From Cercis canadensis (taxonomy: Eukaryota; Streptophyta; Magnoliopsida; Fabales; Fabaceae): 64,000 bases of DNA. The notes under the pieces were generated by a model. That model did no database searches. It had not been told where the DNA came from and saw only the letters and a program-made list of their open reading frames with translations. How positions within the stretch are numbered: position 1 is the stretch's first letter; each line of letters opens with the position of its first letter. The position numbers and the translations under genes were made by a program. The DNA lies in the NCBI GenBank assembly GCA_003255065.1, contig QAOA01006222.1:205184-269183 (forward strand), given 5' to 3'. Positions 11,776 through 23,400 of the stretch are shown here, in pieces.

Positions 11776-12377
11776 ATCGGACTTTGGGATACCAAGCTTA
11801 TGGAATGTTTGGTAGAGAGAATGTCCGCCGAGCTTCCTTGGTCGACCAGAACCTTACAGACCTTGTAATTTGCCACAAAACAAGATATGACCACGGAATC
11901 ATTGTGTTCTCGGTCAATGCTAGCGTAGTCATTATCTGAAAAGGAGATAACTATGACATTTTGATTTTTTCGGACTACAGCAAAGGTATGGAAAACTTCT
12001 TTTTTGTGCCTAGCTGCAGCTCGTTCATGCCTTTTTCTAGAGGATTTGGAAATTCCGCCACCTACGAATCCTCCTGCAATTGTGTTTAGTGCCAGTGGCA
12101 TTACGTCTTGGATCTTCTTGAAGAGGGGGTCGCCGACGAGCCAGAGATCGGCTTCTACGTCTGTTTTGACTTGTATTTGAATCCCTCTAAGGAGATCTTG
12201 ATGGATATTGGTTATCCCTGTTTCGCTGTTTTGGAACCTAGGTTGGGACTTCAGCCCGGAATTTCTGCAAATAACCCCTTCAGAGCAGATCCTCGATGAA
12301 ATTACGGAGATGTCTGCAATCATCCGTACTATGGCCTCAGCCTTGGTGGAAAGCGCAATACTTTTCTTTGTCCGCAC
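11776..12377 (-). pseudogene. Aspartic protease region of the Tat element
   Basis: The frame contains VCKVLVDQGSSADILS. VLVDxGSSADIL is the protease active-site motif of plant Ty3/gypsy elements, with Q where most have N. The preceding VFHTFAVVRKNQNVIVISFSD is the usual protease N-terminal strand. A frame change near 11800 separates it from the RT block. Confidence 0.82.
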
Positions 12378-12539
12378 AGACGTCCCTTTTTGGCTGTGGG
12401 AGCTGGGCTAACTTTGTCTGACATATCTCCTCCAGTACCCGAGTTTTAGACTGATTGAGATAGGTAAAGGACTCAAACCAAAGGTGGACAGGGGACTTGT
12501 CTCGCCGACCTGTTTTGCGATCTTCCAATGGTTTTTTTA

Positions 12540-13600
12540 TCTTTTTTGTTTTTCTCCAATTCCTCTAGCACTTCTTCTAGGTTGATATGCTTAGAGGTCA
12601 TAGTTAGGAGTTCGGACAAGCTTTCAGGAGGGTCGAGGGTTAATCTTTCATGAAGACGACCGGGTCAGAGTCCTGCCTGGATGGCGTGCATTGCTATTGA
12701 ATCGGTTAAGTCCCGAATTTGCAAAGAGAGCTTGGTGTAGCGATTCATGTAGTCTTTTAAAGATTCTGTTTCCCTTTGCTTAAGGGTGGCCAATATAGCG
12801 GAGGAACGCTGATGGGTTACACTGGTGGAAAAACGGGCTAGCAGAAATTTGGACATTTGACTAAAGCTAGAAATGCTATTTGGAGGGAGGTTTGAGAACC
12901 ACTGAAGGGCCGCCCGACGTAGGGTAGTGGGAAAGGCCCGACACATGACCTCCTCTGCTGAACCACTTAAGAGCATGATAGAATTAAAGTTTTCTAAATG
13001 CTCCCTGGGATCAGAGGAGCCGTCAAAAGGCTCAAGCTGGGGTAATCGGAAACCAGTCGGTACTTGGTAGTCCATAATAGGCTGAGTGAACGGATGTCGG
13101 CCTACTCTCTTGGATTTTTCAGGGCTGGCCTGGGATAGTCTGGGAGAGCCTTCGAGGCAAGATAAACTATCCCTGTATGTGTGGAATGAGGTTTCAGGGC
13201 CACTAAGGCGTATTCCTAGTTGGCTACTCGCAAAGTTTGACTCGCTGACTATTATCTCGACAGACGGTTGGTAGAGCGGTGTATCTTCTGTTTGTGCGAT
13301 TTTGGAGGGATCCTATTTTTTCCTGAAATCAGCAATCTCAACCTTATCTTCCGCTCTCTCTCGCTTTAGAGTTTGAATTTCTTGCAGAAGGTATTGCAAA
13401 GTGTCGCCGATTTGCTCAAGGCGGGATTCCTCTAGGGGAGTCTCACAAATTGTCTCCAGGTGGCTCACAGGCTACTTGTCCCTAGAGGGTGTGGCTAGGC
13501 TCTGCCTGACAGAAGGAGGTGGGATAATGGGGGTTAATGGGGCATTTGTACTCATAATGTCGGACTCAAGATCAGCCAATGAGATTTGTAGGTGTTGAGA
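12540..13600 (-). pseudogene. gag polyprotein of the Tat element
   Basis: The central part (12665-13075) reads FRLPQLEPFDGSSDPREHL, then AALQWFSNLPPNSI, FSQMSKFLLARF and LKDYMNRYTK: the Retrotrans_gag capsid domain. The N-terminal half (13080-13600) is recognisable but broken (for example SNFASSQLGIRL and QYLLQEIQTLKRERED). A TGA follows AIQAGL at 12662-12664, most simply CGA to TGA. Confidence 0.88.
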
Positions 13601-13611
13601 GAAAACTTCGT

Positions 13612-13642
13612 TTACCATAGACGGTGCCAAATGACGGTGCCA
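13612..13642 (-). other. Primer-binding site region of the Tat element, with a 13-bp duplication
   Basis: On the minus strand the 5' LTR is followed by TTTGGCACCGTC twice in tandem, the inner copy continuing TATGGTAAACG. This looks like a decayed version of the TGGCGCCGTCTGTGGG-type primer site of Tat elements, with CpG losses. The tRNA was not assigned. Confidence 0.55.
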
Positions 13643-13644
13643 AA

Positions 13645-14034
13645 TGACGATGCCTAAGTTGCAAGTCGGGTTACGTCACACGGGATTCAGAGGTGCTCAA
13701 GACCTTTGAAGGTAGGGGAGATCTCCGAGGTGGGTATGTCTCAAGGTCAGTATGTCTCGAGGTCACCTGAAATAGAAAAGGTGGGCCGGACTTTTATTTC
13801 CAGTCTCTGAAAGTCAAGTTAGTATGTTCTGATCTTGACAGTGTAGATTAAGTAAATTTTTTTATCCCCTTACCTTTGATAGCAGGGACTATTTATAGAA
13901 GAAACTTGGGTCTTTTAGCGGTTTACCTGGGACGAGCTGGCGGGTCATCCTAAATGGGCTAATGGGTCACCCGGTGTCTTCAATGTTTTATTGGGCCAAT
14001 GTTTTATTTTGGGCTTCTGGAATGGTCCACCACA
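13645..14034 (-). repeat. 5' LTR of the Tat element
   Basis: Pairs with 4854-5244. It has an extra partial copy of GTATGTCTC (around 13733-13752) missing from the other LTR, and is followed directly by the target duplication ATGAT. Confidence 0.93.
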
Positions 14035-16434
14035 ATGATGTTTCTGCTTTGAGTTCTGATGGGGAAACTCTATTATCACTCTTGAGGCATTGGAAGTTTG
14101 TGCCTCCTCCCATAAACTCAAGCTAGAATGTCTCTGATCCTACTCCATGCTTGTGGGTTGGAATCCAATGCAATCATGCCCACAATGTGTTCTTGCTGAA
14201 CCTTACTAATTATAGGATTTTTGGGCAACTAGGACCAGAAATTGGACAGTTGAATCATTTGCAGACCATTGTGTTGTCTACTAATGGTTTCTCAGGAAAA
14301 ATACCCGTTGAGTTAGGCAATTGTAGTCTGCTCCAATACTTGGACCTCTCTAGAAACAGCTTTGAGGGAGAAATACCAAATAGCTTCGGGAAGTTGCAAA
14401 ATTTACAGTATATGAACTTTCATTCTAATCTCCTCACTGGCAAAATTCCAACTAGCATTTGGAAGATTCAAAGTCTTAAGGATATCCTTGTTCATAATAA
14501 TAGCCTTTCTGGGGAGCTACCTATGGATATGACAAAGCTCAAGCATCTAACAAATGTCTCTTTGTTTGATAACCAATTCTCTGGAGTCTTACCTCGAGTT
14601 GGGAATCAATAGCAGTTTAGTACATTTAAACTTTATGAATAATAAGTTCACTGGTAATATTCCACCAAATCTTTGTTTTGGAAAGTGATTAAGGATGTTG
14701 GATATGAGCCTTAATCAACTTCAAGGTAACATATCTCCTGATATAGGAAGGTGTACAACTCTTACAAGGGTGATTCTCAAGGAAAATAATTTCACAGGGT
14801 CTCTTCCTGATTTTGAAAGTAATCCAAATCTCTCATACATGGACATCAGCAAGAACAAAATCAGTGGAGCAATTCCATCAAGTTTAGGACACTGCACAAA
14901 TCTCACTGTTATGATTTTTTCCATGAACAAATTTGTGGGGCTTAAACCACAAGAGCTAGGAAACCTTGTGAGCCTTAGGACTTTGAATCTTTCTCACAAC
15001 AACTTGGAAGGTCCTTTGCCAGCTCAGATGTCAAATTTTAAAAACATGGATAACTTTGATGTGGGATTCAATTTTCTAAATGGTTCATTCCCATCAAGTT
15101 TTAAGAGTTGGACAAATCTAACCACTTTAATTTTAAGAGAGAGTCATTTTACTGGGGGCATCCCAACTTTTTTATCAGAATTTGAAATGCTTTTTGAGCT
15201 ACAACTTGGTGGAAATTTGTTTGGAGGCGAAATCCCTAGATCTATTGGACAATTGCAGAATTTGTTCTATGGATTGAATCTCAGTGTTAATGGGTTGATA
15301 GGTGAGGTTCCCTTGGAGATTGGGAAACTGAAAAAGCTGCAAAATTTGGATCTGTCTCTTAACAATTTGAAAGGAAGTATGAAAGCTCTTGCTGAACTCC
15401 CTTCATTAGTTGATGTCAATATTTCATACAATTCCTTTGATGGTCCTGTACCAAAGGCACTCATGAAATTCCTGAATTCTTCTCCATCATCATTCTTAGG
15501 CAATCCTAGCCTATGCGTTAGTTGTTCGCCTTCAGATGGCTTGAGTTGCACGGAAACTAAATATTGGAATCCATGTGACTTCAAATCAACTCATCATAAA
15601 GGCATCAGTAATGTCAAAATTGTGATGATAGAACTTGGATCCGCAATATTTGTTGCTCTTCTCTTTCTGGGTCTTGTTTATGTGTGCCTCTTCAGCAAAA
15701 GATAACAATCATATGCCAAGAAGGCCAGAAGCTGATATTCCTGCTGAAGAAACATGGTCTTATAGTATCAGAGGAGTGAGTGGTCAAAGTTTTGTACAGG
15801 AAGTTGATATCTCTGCACAAGAGTTGTCATCTTCCCTTCGTAACAAAGTGATGAAGGCCACAGAGAACCTAAATGATCGATATATTATTGGCAGAGGAGC
15901 CCATGGAATTGTTTATAAAGCCAGAGTAAGTAGAGGCCTTGTTTTTGCTGTAGAGAAGCTTGCATTTGCAAGGAACAAAAGGAAGAACTTAAGCATGGTA
16001 AGAGAACTTCAAACCATAGCAAAGATTAACCATCGAAATCTTATCAGATTTAGAGACTTCTGGTTTGAAAAGGACTATGGTTTAATCTTATATGACTACA
16101 TGGAAAATGGAAGCCTTTATGATGTTTTGCATGAGATATTTCCACCACCATTCTTAGGGTGGAAAATTCGCTATAAGATAGGTGTTGGAATTGCACACGG
16201 TCTGGCATATCTGCATTTTGATTGTCATCCTCCCATTGTGCACCGAGACATCAAACCAAAGAGTATACTTCTTGATTCGGATATGGAGCCTCGTATTACT
16301 GATTTTGGTATTGCCATGCTTTTGAATCATTCCTCTATCGCCACGCGGACTATACATATTGCTGGAACAGTTGGGTATATAGCACCAGGTAATTCCTAGC
16401 TTTTTTTTTTTTCTTTTTTGGCTTCTAAGCTACA

Positions 16435-16764
16435 TAGGGGTAGTGCTACACCATCCTTCATTAAGGGAGTTTTGGCGGGATCCACGTCTTAAAATTGGTG
16501 TCATTACAAAGATCTCAAAAAATTAAGTCACGCGATGTAAGTCAAATTTTAAAATAGTTGACAGAATTTGAGTTTAACTATGTCAAAGAAAATCATTATT
16601 TTGCGTTGTTTTTTTCCTATGTATTGCTCTATGTATGAATTTTATAAGAAACTAATTATTTTGACTAGATAACTTGTTCTTTTGAGATTTTCGCAATGAC
16701 ATTAATTTCAAGATGTGAGTCCTACCAAAACTCCAATAAAATGCGTGATGTAGTGCTACCCCCT
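16435..16764. mobile_element. MITE in the last intron of the receptor-kinase pseudogene
   Basis: The ends read AGGGGTAGTGCTACA and, reverse-complemented, GGGGGTAGCACTACA. The inverted match continues about 85 bp (GGAGTTTTGG, then TGTCATT and ATCTCAAAA on both arms). No target duplication is evident. Confidence 0.65.
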
Positions 16765-17136
16765 TTTAAAGGAAAGGTAGCTGCATTTTTTTTTTTTTCA
16801 ACATGTTTAGATTGGCTATGACAGAATGCATATACAATAGTAAGGAGTACAGCATGTGATGTGTATAGTTATGGAGTAGTTTTGCTTGAGCTAATCACCA
16901 GAAAGAAAGCAATTGATCCATTATTTCATGAGGGAACCACTTTAGTAGGGTGGGTTAGACATGTCTGGCAGGAAATGGGAGAAATTGATACAATTGTTGA
17001 TTCAAGCCTTGCAAGGGAATTTTTCTATTCTAATGTAATGGAACAAGTTACCAAAGTGCTTTTGGTGGCTTTGAGTTGTACAGAGAAGGATCCCAGTACG
17101 AGACCAACAATGAGGGATGTCATCAAGCAATTATGA

Positions 17137-18500
17137 GGTGATACCAAGAACTGTTTTTTTATTAAGTTTACTTTTATGGAAAATCTCAGGCAATTTAACT
17201 GCCAGAATTGTTGTCACAATTATGTGAATTTATAACCAGCCAGTCGCAGAGCCAAGATCCGAGGGTTAATGAAGGTTTAATTACAATTTTAGTTCTTCTA
17301 TACAAAATGAATGATTTGGTCTTCTTATTTTGAAAATGAACTATTTGATTCCTCTACTTTCACAAAATAACTAGGATGTTAACGTGACATTAAAAAATTA
17401 ATATTTAATTCCAAATCAGTCATTTAAATGCATGTGACATATACATAACTCCCTAAATAACAAGATTAAGCAGTAATTATTAAAAAAAAAAAAAAATCCC
17501 TTCTAATGCATGTGCTCCCTTCTCACCTCCCAAATTCCCCAAATCTAAAATCCCCAAGTCACATAACCCAAGGAGAAAAACTAAGTTGCTGAACGCAGGG
17601 AGAGGCCATGGTTTTGGAGCAGCTAGGAAAAGAAAAGAAAAAATAATGGTGTGGGCTGTGAACAGTGAACAGAAGAAGACAAAAAAAAAAGGCTTGCAAA
17701 TATATAAACAGATACCTTTTGCTAGACCTTCCATAAAAAAATAAAAAATAAAAAAAGCTAGCAATTCATAGGACAGAACCTATTGTCTTCCTAACTCTTG
17801 TTCTTTTTGTAGACATCTCATTACCACCTTAATTTTCTAGCACTTCGGAATACAAAAGGTTCCTTTCTCAATGAAAAGTGGAAACCATGAAATAAGAGAT
17901 TCGGACCATCACACCAGGAGCAGATTAGTTAACGTATCATGGATCTACTTGATTATTTTTTTCGGACCTCGTTCATTTGTTATGTATATTTTCTTATTTT
18001 CTTAGAATTTTTGCAAACATAATAGTTGCCATGTACTAATGCTGACTACAGCTCATCTTGCTAAGCAGCATTTCTTACCATAATTCACAGAGCATGTTAT
18101 GTGGACTGGCTCTGGGATGGCAATTCACCAGCCAGTCCAACCACTTTTCCGACATTACTGGTGATTCAATTCGTAATTTAGTATATTTATAAGAATGTAT
18201 TCTACATCATGATATGAAGAAGGAACAAAAACTCCCGACCAAAATGGAGCTCACCCTGTAATCATCATAGCTAAATTCATCTGTGTTCTCCTGTCATGTG
18301 CATACAATCTACCAGATTATAACAGAGGGATGCAATAGCAATAGCATAGACTGCTGTATGAGAATATCAAATACCATTTCTTGTATACCAAAATATATAT
18401 ACTGAACAAGGAACAAAGAAACATTTTATTTTCTTTTGACCCCCCATTGTAATTTCATTAAGATGAAAGAGACCTAAATCATTGTAACAAATGTAAAAAA
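17137..18500. other. Intergenic region, no gene seen
   Basis: AT-rich sequence with poly-A and poly-T runs. The frame at 17480-17764 (minus) is Phe-rich, low-complexity translation of such runs. 17265-17470 resembles one arm of an old MITE, but I could not find the second arm. Confidence 0.4.
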
Positions 18501-20434
18501 AATGACATATTAGGTATACAAAGGGTTAAAGTAAATATAAAAATAGAAGTGAAACGTCAAAGATGAAAAGAATAGATATAGCACAAGTAAAACCACGAAG
18601 CCTTTTTCTATTCTCTATCAAAATCTCCAGCAGCTGGAACCCCTGGTTTGATCACCAGCTTCTATACTCATGGATTCATGCAGTTCTCTACGAACCAACT
18701 AGAAATATCCCATCAGCAGGAGAGCTATCCCCAAAACAGAAGAAATAACCTTTAACTTTTACTTTATTGTGTGACTTAAGAATGTCTGCATCAATGCTAC
18801 CAGATAACCGGTATCACCAAAAAATTCCCCTAGAGAAGATTCCTGCAACATGTACAAGAAATGATTCATTCCTTGCACATAAATAATTATCTTTCCAATG
18901 GCATGGCAAAACAATTAAACATATTCCCTCTAAACCTTTATATCAACATAAACACAATTCTGGTATTTGTACTGAATACAAGGCATTGCTTAGTTGATTA
19001 CAAAGTTCATCAACAGATCTAAGGTCTTGAAAATATGTAATTCCAAACCCTCTCCACAGGCAAGCCATCCACTATACCTTAATGGAGGCATCATGAAGAA
19101 TGACCCAGATGTAGCAGAAATGAAACCATGGCCCCAGTTACAAATGATACGCACAACAAAAAGTGTTCCATCCTTCAAAAAACCTATAGTGACTTCTTCT
19201 ACTACAAACAGCTAGCTTTCTACTATAGAACAAATTCAATTATTTTAATAGAAGAAAATTTATTAAAAAGAAAGGATTACAAGGAAAATTGAGGATAAGA
19301 AATCCTCCTTATAGAGCAACAGAAAAAGTAAAGCAAATACAAACAAAGATAATATGAAAGAGCTTTCTGATCCCTCTGCATATCTACCAACAAGACTCCA
19401 TGAGAAAACCATGTGCTTGGCACCAAGGAGAGGCAACCAAAACAATCCTGTCCCAAAGCAAGTCTGCAGACAAATATTTTCCTTTGAAAATAGCATACAA
19501 CGCACACAGCAATAACACTTTGCCCTCCTTACTCTGGCCTAAACCTCTGAACTTAATCAAAAGCCACTTGATAAAAGCAGTAATTTTCTTTCAATTTCTT
19601 GCATTTTACTGTTTCATTCAATATCTTCACTTCAGATACTACCCTAAATTATAGTCAAATTTAAAGTACAAGACCATAAAATTTGACCCTTTACTTTGAA
19701 GGTCAGGCAACACCCTAGCATGGAGAGCTACCTAGTTTTCTTCCTAGATAACTTGCAACTAGCTCTCAGCTATGTGCATCAAATCCTGCACAAAGTAGTC
19801 AATAGACACCCTCCAGGATCCAGCCAATCATTAGATACTTCATAAGCTAAATCACTTACCGCACAACAATTTCAAACCTTAGGCGCAGTTATTGCCACAA
19901 AGATAGCCCACCACCACATCCCTCCTCGATCAACTTACAAGGAATTCATGATTATCCCCACCTGTCAGCCCCAAACTCTGTCATGACTGATCCTCTCAAA
20001 CACAAGTCTCACTGCAACTTCCCAAACCTATAGCAATCTCACGAACTTGACAATCAAGGTGAAAATATAGAGCCAAAACAATGTTTCAACAAGAATGTAC
20101 CTCTCTTCGAAATACTGTTTCCTAAACCAACCATCCCCATTACATATCTAGACTAGTTAGTAGCATGGCCCTTTCAGGGCAAAGCAATCAGAGGAAATCT
20201 CAAATCAAAATGGAAGAGAATCATGATTTTTAAACCTATAATACCCATTTCAAACTCAAACTGCAAATACCTCCAGCTCTAGCACTGCATCCCATTTCCA
20301 AACTCACTTCCATTCAGTCATATTTTCATGACAATGAATTATCAAAAGCAGAAGATAGGAAAATAAATAATATGAAATCTATTTGGCACAAGACTACAAG
20401 AGTAAAGGAAAAAAGAAACATACTGTAGGTGAAT
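18500..20434 (-). other. 3' flank / possible 3' UTR of the transporter gene
   Basis: No other gene is recognisable. On the minus strand AATAAA occurs at 19258-19263, about 1.17 kb below the stop, as one possible poly(A) signal; closer AT-rich alternatives cannot be excluded. Confidence 0.3.
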
Positions 20435-23400
20435 CTACTTGGGAAGAAGTGGCTGTCTCTCATCAGGCCCCACATGATGACTAGCCTGGAAAATTGCACA
20501 TTAACAAAAACAAAATACAGTAATGAGTACAGCGTATTTCAGACAACACATTTGCATGTACATATGTATGTATGTATTAAAATACAAAACAAGATGGCAG
20601 ACACACACCTCTTCATTTGCTCCAGCAGCCATGTTTATGAAGGAATCCTTTGACCTAGAATAAAAATAAGGCATTTGTCATAGCAAAACAAGGATATACT
20701 ACAGAAGAGAAAAAGGGGGGAAGCAGGGAATACAAACAAACAAATAAACAAAGGAATGAAAAAGAAAAGGATTTTTTTCCAAAACTTTTCTTGCTACAGA
20801 ATAAGAAATAACTAAACAGTAAACTTTTTTAAAATGTGAAATCATGGAAAGCAGACTCTTTTTCCCCTATGTCTCTACAGTATGAGGTGGGTGGGTGGTC
20901 AACCTAAGTATAGCAATCAAGCATATAATGAACAGGAAAAAGGGGAGACAGATGAAATAATTTTCTGGAAAGGCAATTAAGCGTCACACAACATAATGCT
21001 GAGAACATAAAAACTTTAGCAAGTACCTGTGTGAGTCCTGAACATCATGCAGTTCCAGCATACCATTTTGTTGTTCATCTCTGACTTTTGATAGAGGCGA
21101 AAAGAACTAAAACAGAAATAAGCATAGGATTATCCCAAAAGAAGATGTCATTGATTGAAAAACCGTAGTTTCTTTCTAGTATTGGTAATTATCTATCAGA
21201 ATCTTCCCAATTCAATTTACCTGGTGCATTGAGATGAATACAATAGAAATCCCTAAAATAAAGTTCATCGTTAAAGTATGACCAAACAGTGCAGCAGAGG
21301 CTATGCCTGTGAAGATTGTTGCAACTGTTGACGAGTACTTCTTCAAAATTGTATCTGAACAAAGAAAGCAGGTTATTGAGATAACAGAACAATACAAGTG
21401 TCCATCTATAAAGCATGAGGTCCATCTAAGACAATTTATAACATTATTTTCCTTCAGCATCAGATGGGAGCAATAAAGAACATAAAAAATCTGAATTATT
21501 AACCTGCATATTTGAAGAAGAAAGAAGATAGGATCCCTTGGGCTGCATTATTGGCTATCAAAAGCATGGTGGCTCTTGAAAGCCCTTGTAGGATATCAAA
21601 GCTACTAGGACCTGAAACATTAAAAGCAACACACACATGGTCTTAGTTAACAGTTTGAGCACTAGATAAAAGCAACATAATGTAGGCAATGTGGAAAATT
21701 TACGAATAATTGATGTCATAAGTCAATCTTGTTTGGACTTTCAGAGAATTAAAGCCATCACTAATTACAAAATCAAATATAATAGGGGTATTTATGAAGG
21801 TCCTAAAGCACCTTAGCATATGGATCAAAAATGACAACAGATCTCAATAGTTGCTCCATTTACAATGAAAATAATTTGACAGAAACTCGTGTATATAATG
21901 TGCCCACAAGCACAGAGTACAGAAAAACCCACTACTTTCTAAGAAGTGTTCATAAATGCAGATCTACATCAAATTAGAAAATCAGTTTAAGAGTCTGTTT
22001 GATCTTCACTCTCCTAAATGTATGTGCATAATAATCTGAATTCTTTGATATTAGCAATATCTTACTCCACACTTTATCATGTCTTTCAAAAGTCAAAATG
22101 CCTTTTGGTCCTATGCCTAACCCAAAACTGGAATTATGATGTGGATCAATCTAAATGAAATAAAACTCCGTGAAATCATATTTTTTAGCTTTTAGTGCAA
22201 ATTCTTAATCTTCTGATTTCACAAACACTTGAAATAAACCAAGCATGGCATATGTCCTTTGAATTTTGTCTCTCAATTGTTTAGTCCCTTGTTTGAAATG
22301 CCCACCAGGATTCGGAAAATAGATATTCATGTCTCACCCTTGAAAATGGCAGTGCCAACTATTCCAAGAAAGTTGAAAATAGCTCCATACCCATACAAAA
22401 ACAAGTTCTGCAAGTCAAGAAATACAGAATTAATATCAAGACAATAAATTAATTAAGAGAGAGCATAATTGTAGAACTGAAGTGCAGTGGTTGCAAATTC
22501 CAATTTATTTTATTTCAGTTAAAAGCTGTCTTTTTAAGATGATTTCTTGGTTAGGAAGCTGAGCATCCCTTTTGTTTCTTTCTCTCTTCTAAAGTAATAC
22601 TTGCAATATAACTATTGTACATTTCACTTCTGATAAAGTACTAAATTTATATGATACAATATTTAATGGGTGAATAACCCTCAGAAAGTTAACTACTATT
22701 TGGTGCATGACACACCAAAGTTCAAACCTAAGACATCCTGCATACTACCCAAACACCTCAACACTTGATCACACCTAGTGGCTTCATGTTAACCACTTTT
22801 GAATTGCATTGTGCACTTCAAGTAGTGGTTAATGGCACTTAGTGCAGTCCAAGAAGTGGTTAATGTTCCTTGAATAAATTGTTGTGCCAGGCCATCCTTT
22901 TTGTAATTCTCCAAAATTAAATTGTTCATCAGAAGACATGAAAAATGAATAAGAACTAGCACTCATTATGATTATAGACTTTTCAGTTTGAGAGGCAGAT
23001 GATAGTTTATATTCCATGCAGTAATAAAATTGAACTAATTAACCAATGACCTGTGGGTCTAGTGGCACCACCTCTGGTCATGGCAACCAGAAGGTTGATA
23101 ACTTGATGTCAAGATTTCTATTCCCATCATGTACTACCCCTCCCCTTTCCCAAAACATTGCGCTCCCTCGTAACCAAAAGAATTTGAACTCATTGAAATA
23201 TTTTAATGATTAAATGAACAGATGGTCTAATCCCTTGTAACCAATACATTACCTGGAGGTAAATGCTTGTATCATATTGGCTCTTCAAAGCATACTCATT
23301 ATAGACAGAGGCCATTGATGGAACAGTTACCTGCATCATTTCCCAGATTAACATCCAACAGACATGAAGGGAATCTGAATAACTAAAAATTCAGAATAAA

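Larger units (their letters stand above)
4854..14034 (-). mobile_element. Tat-lineage Ty3/gypsy LTR retrotransposon (degenerate, complete ends)
   Basis: A 9181-bp element with LTRs at 4854-5244 and 13645-14034 and a perfect target duplication ATGAT (4849-4853 and 14035-14039). Read on the minus strand the order is 5' LTR, primer site, gag, protease, RT, RNase H, a second archaeal-type RNase H, integrase, then a spacer with an antisense gene, polypurine tract and 3' LTR. A second RNase H between the first and the integrase marks the Tat lineage of plant Ty3/gypsy elements. The LTRs differ at about 20 positions by my hand count, mostly transitions, plus two short indels. Several in-frame stops make it non-functional. 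Confidence 0.95.
4806..17136 (+). pseudogene. PEPR-type LRR receptor-like kinase, split by an LTR retrotransposon
   Basis: The coding start is at 4806: MRLLLLILCFHSFLYD is a signal peptide. After 4853 the frame is broken by the 9.2-kb Tat element and resumes at 14040 as VSALSSDGETLLSLL, the LRR N-cap typical of the PEPR1/PEPR2 group (receptors for Pep danger peptides at the plasma membrane). LRRs run 14200-15430, with a membrane segment at about 15635-15695. The kinase has a Gly loop (GRGAHGIVYKA), HRD and DFG. An intron at 16389-16824 precedes the last exon, which ends at 17136. Lesions besides the insertion: TAG at 14124 where family members have Trp; frameshift near 14600; TGA at 14686; frameshift near 15700; two bases short at the last splice junction. 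The ATP-binding Lys is Glu (FAVEKL) and the catalytic-loop Asn is Ser (HRDIKPKS). Possible leader exons lie at about 4620-4727 (donor GTAACT at 4728). Confidence 0.92.

Noticed and set aside
14721..15584. Minus-strand ORFs opposite the LRR region
   Set aside because: Shadow frames of the LRR coding sequence.
22800..22870. Two short similar direct repeats (around AGTGGTTAATG) in a transporter intron as a regulatory element
   Set aside because: Only two imperfect copies, no known motif, and an intronic position without other signals.
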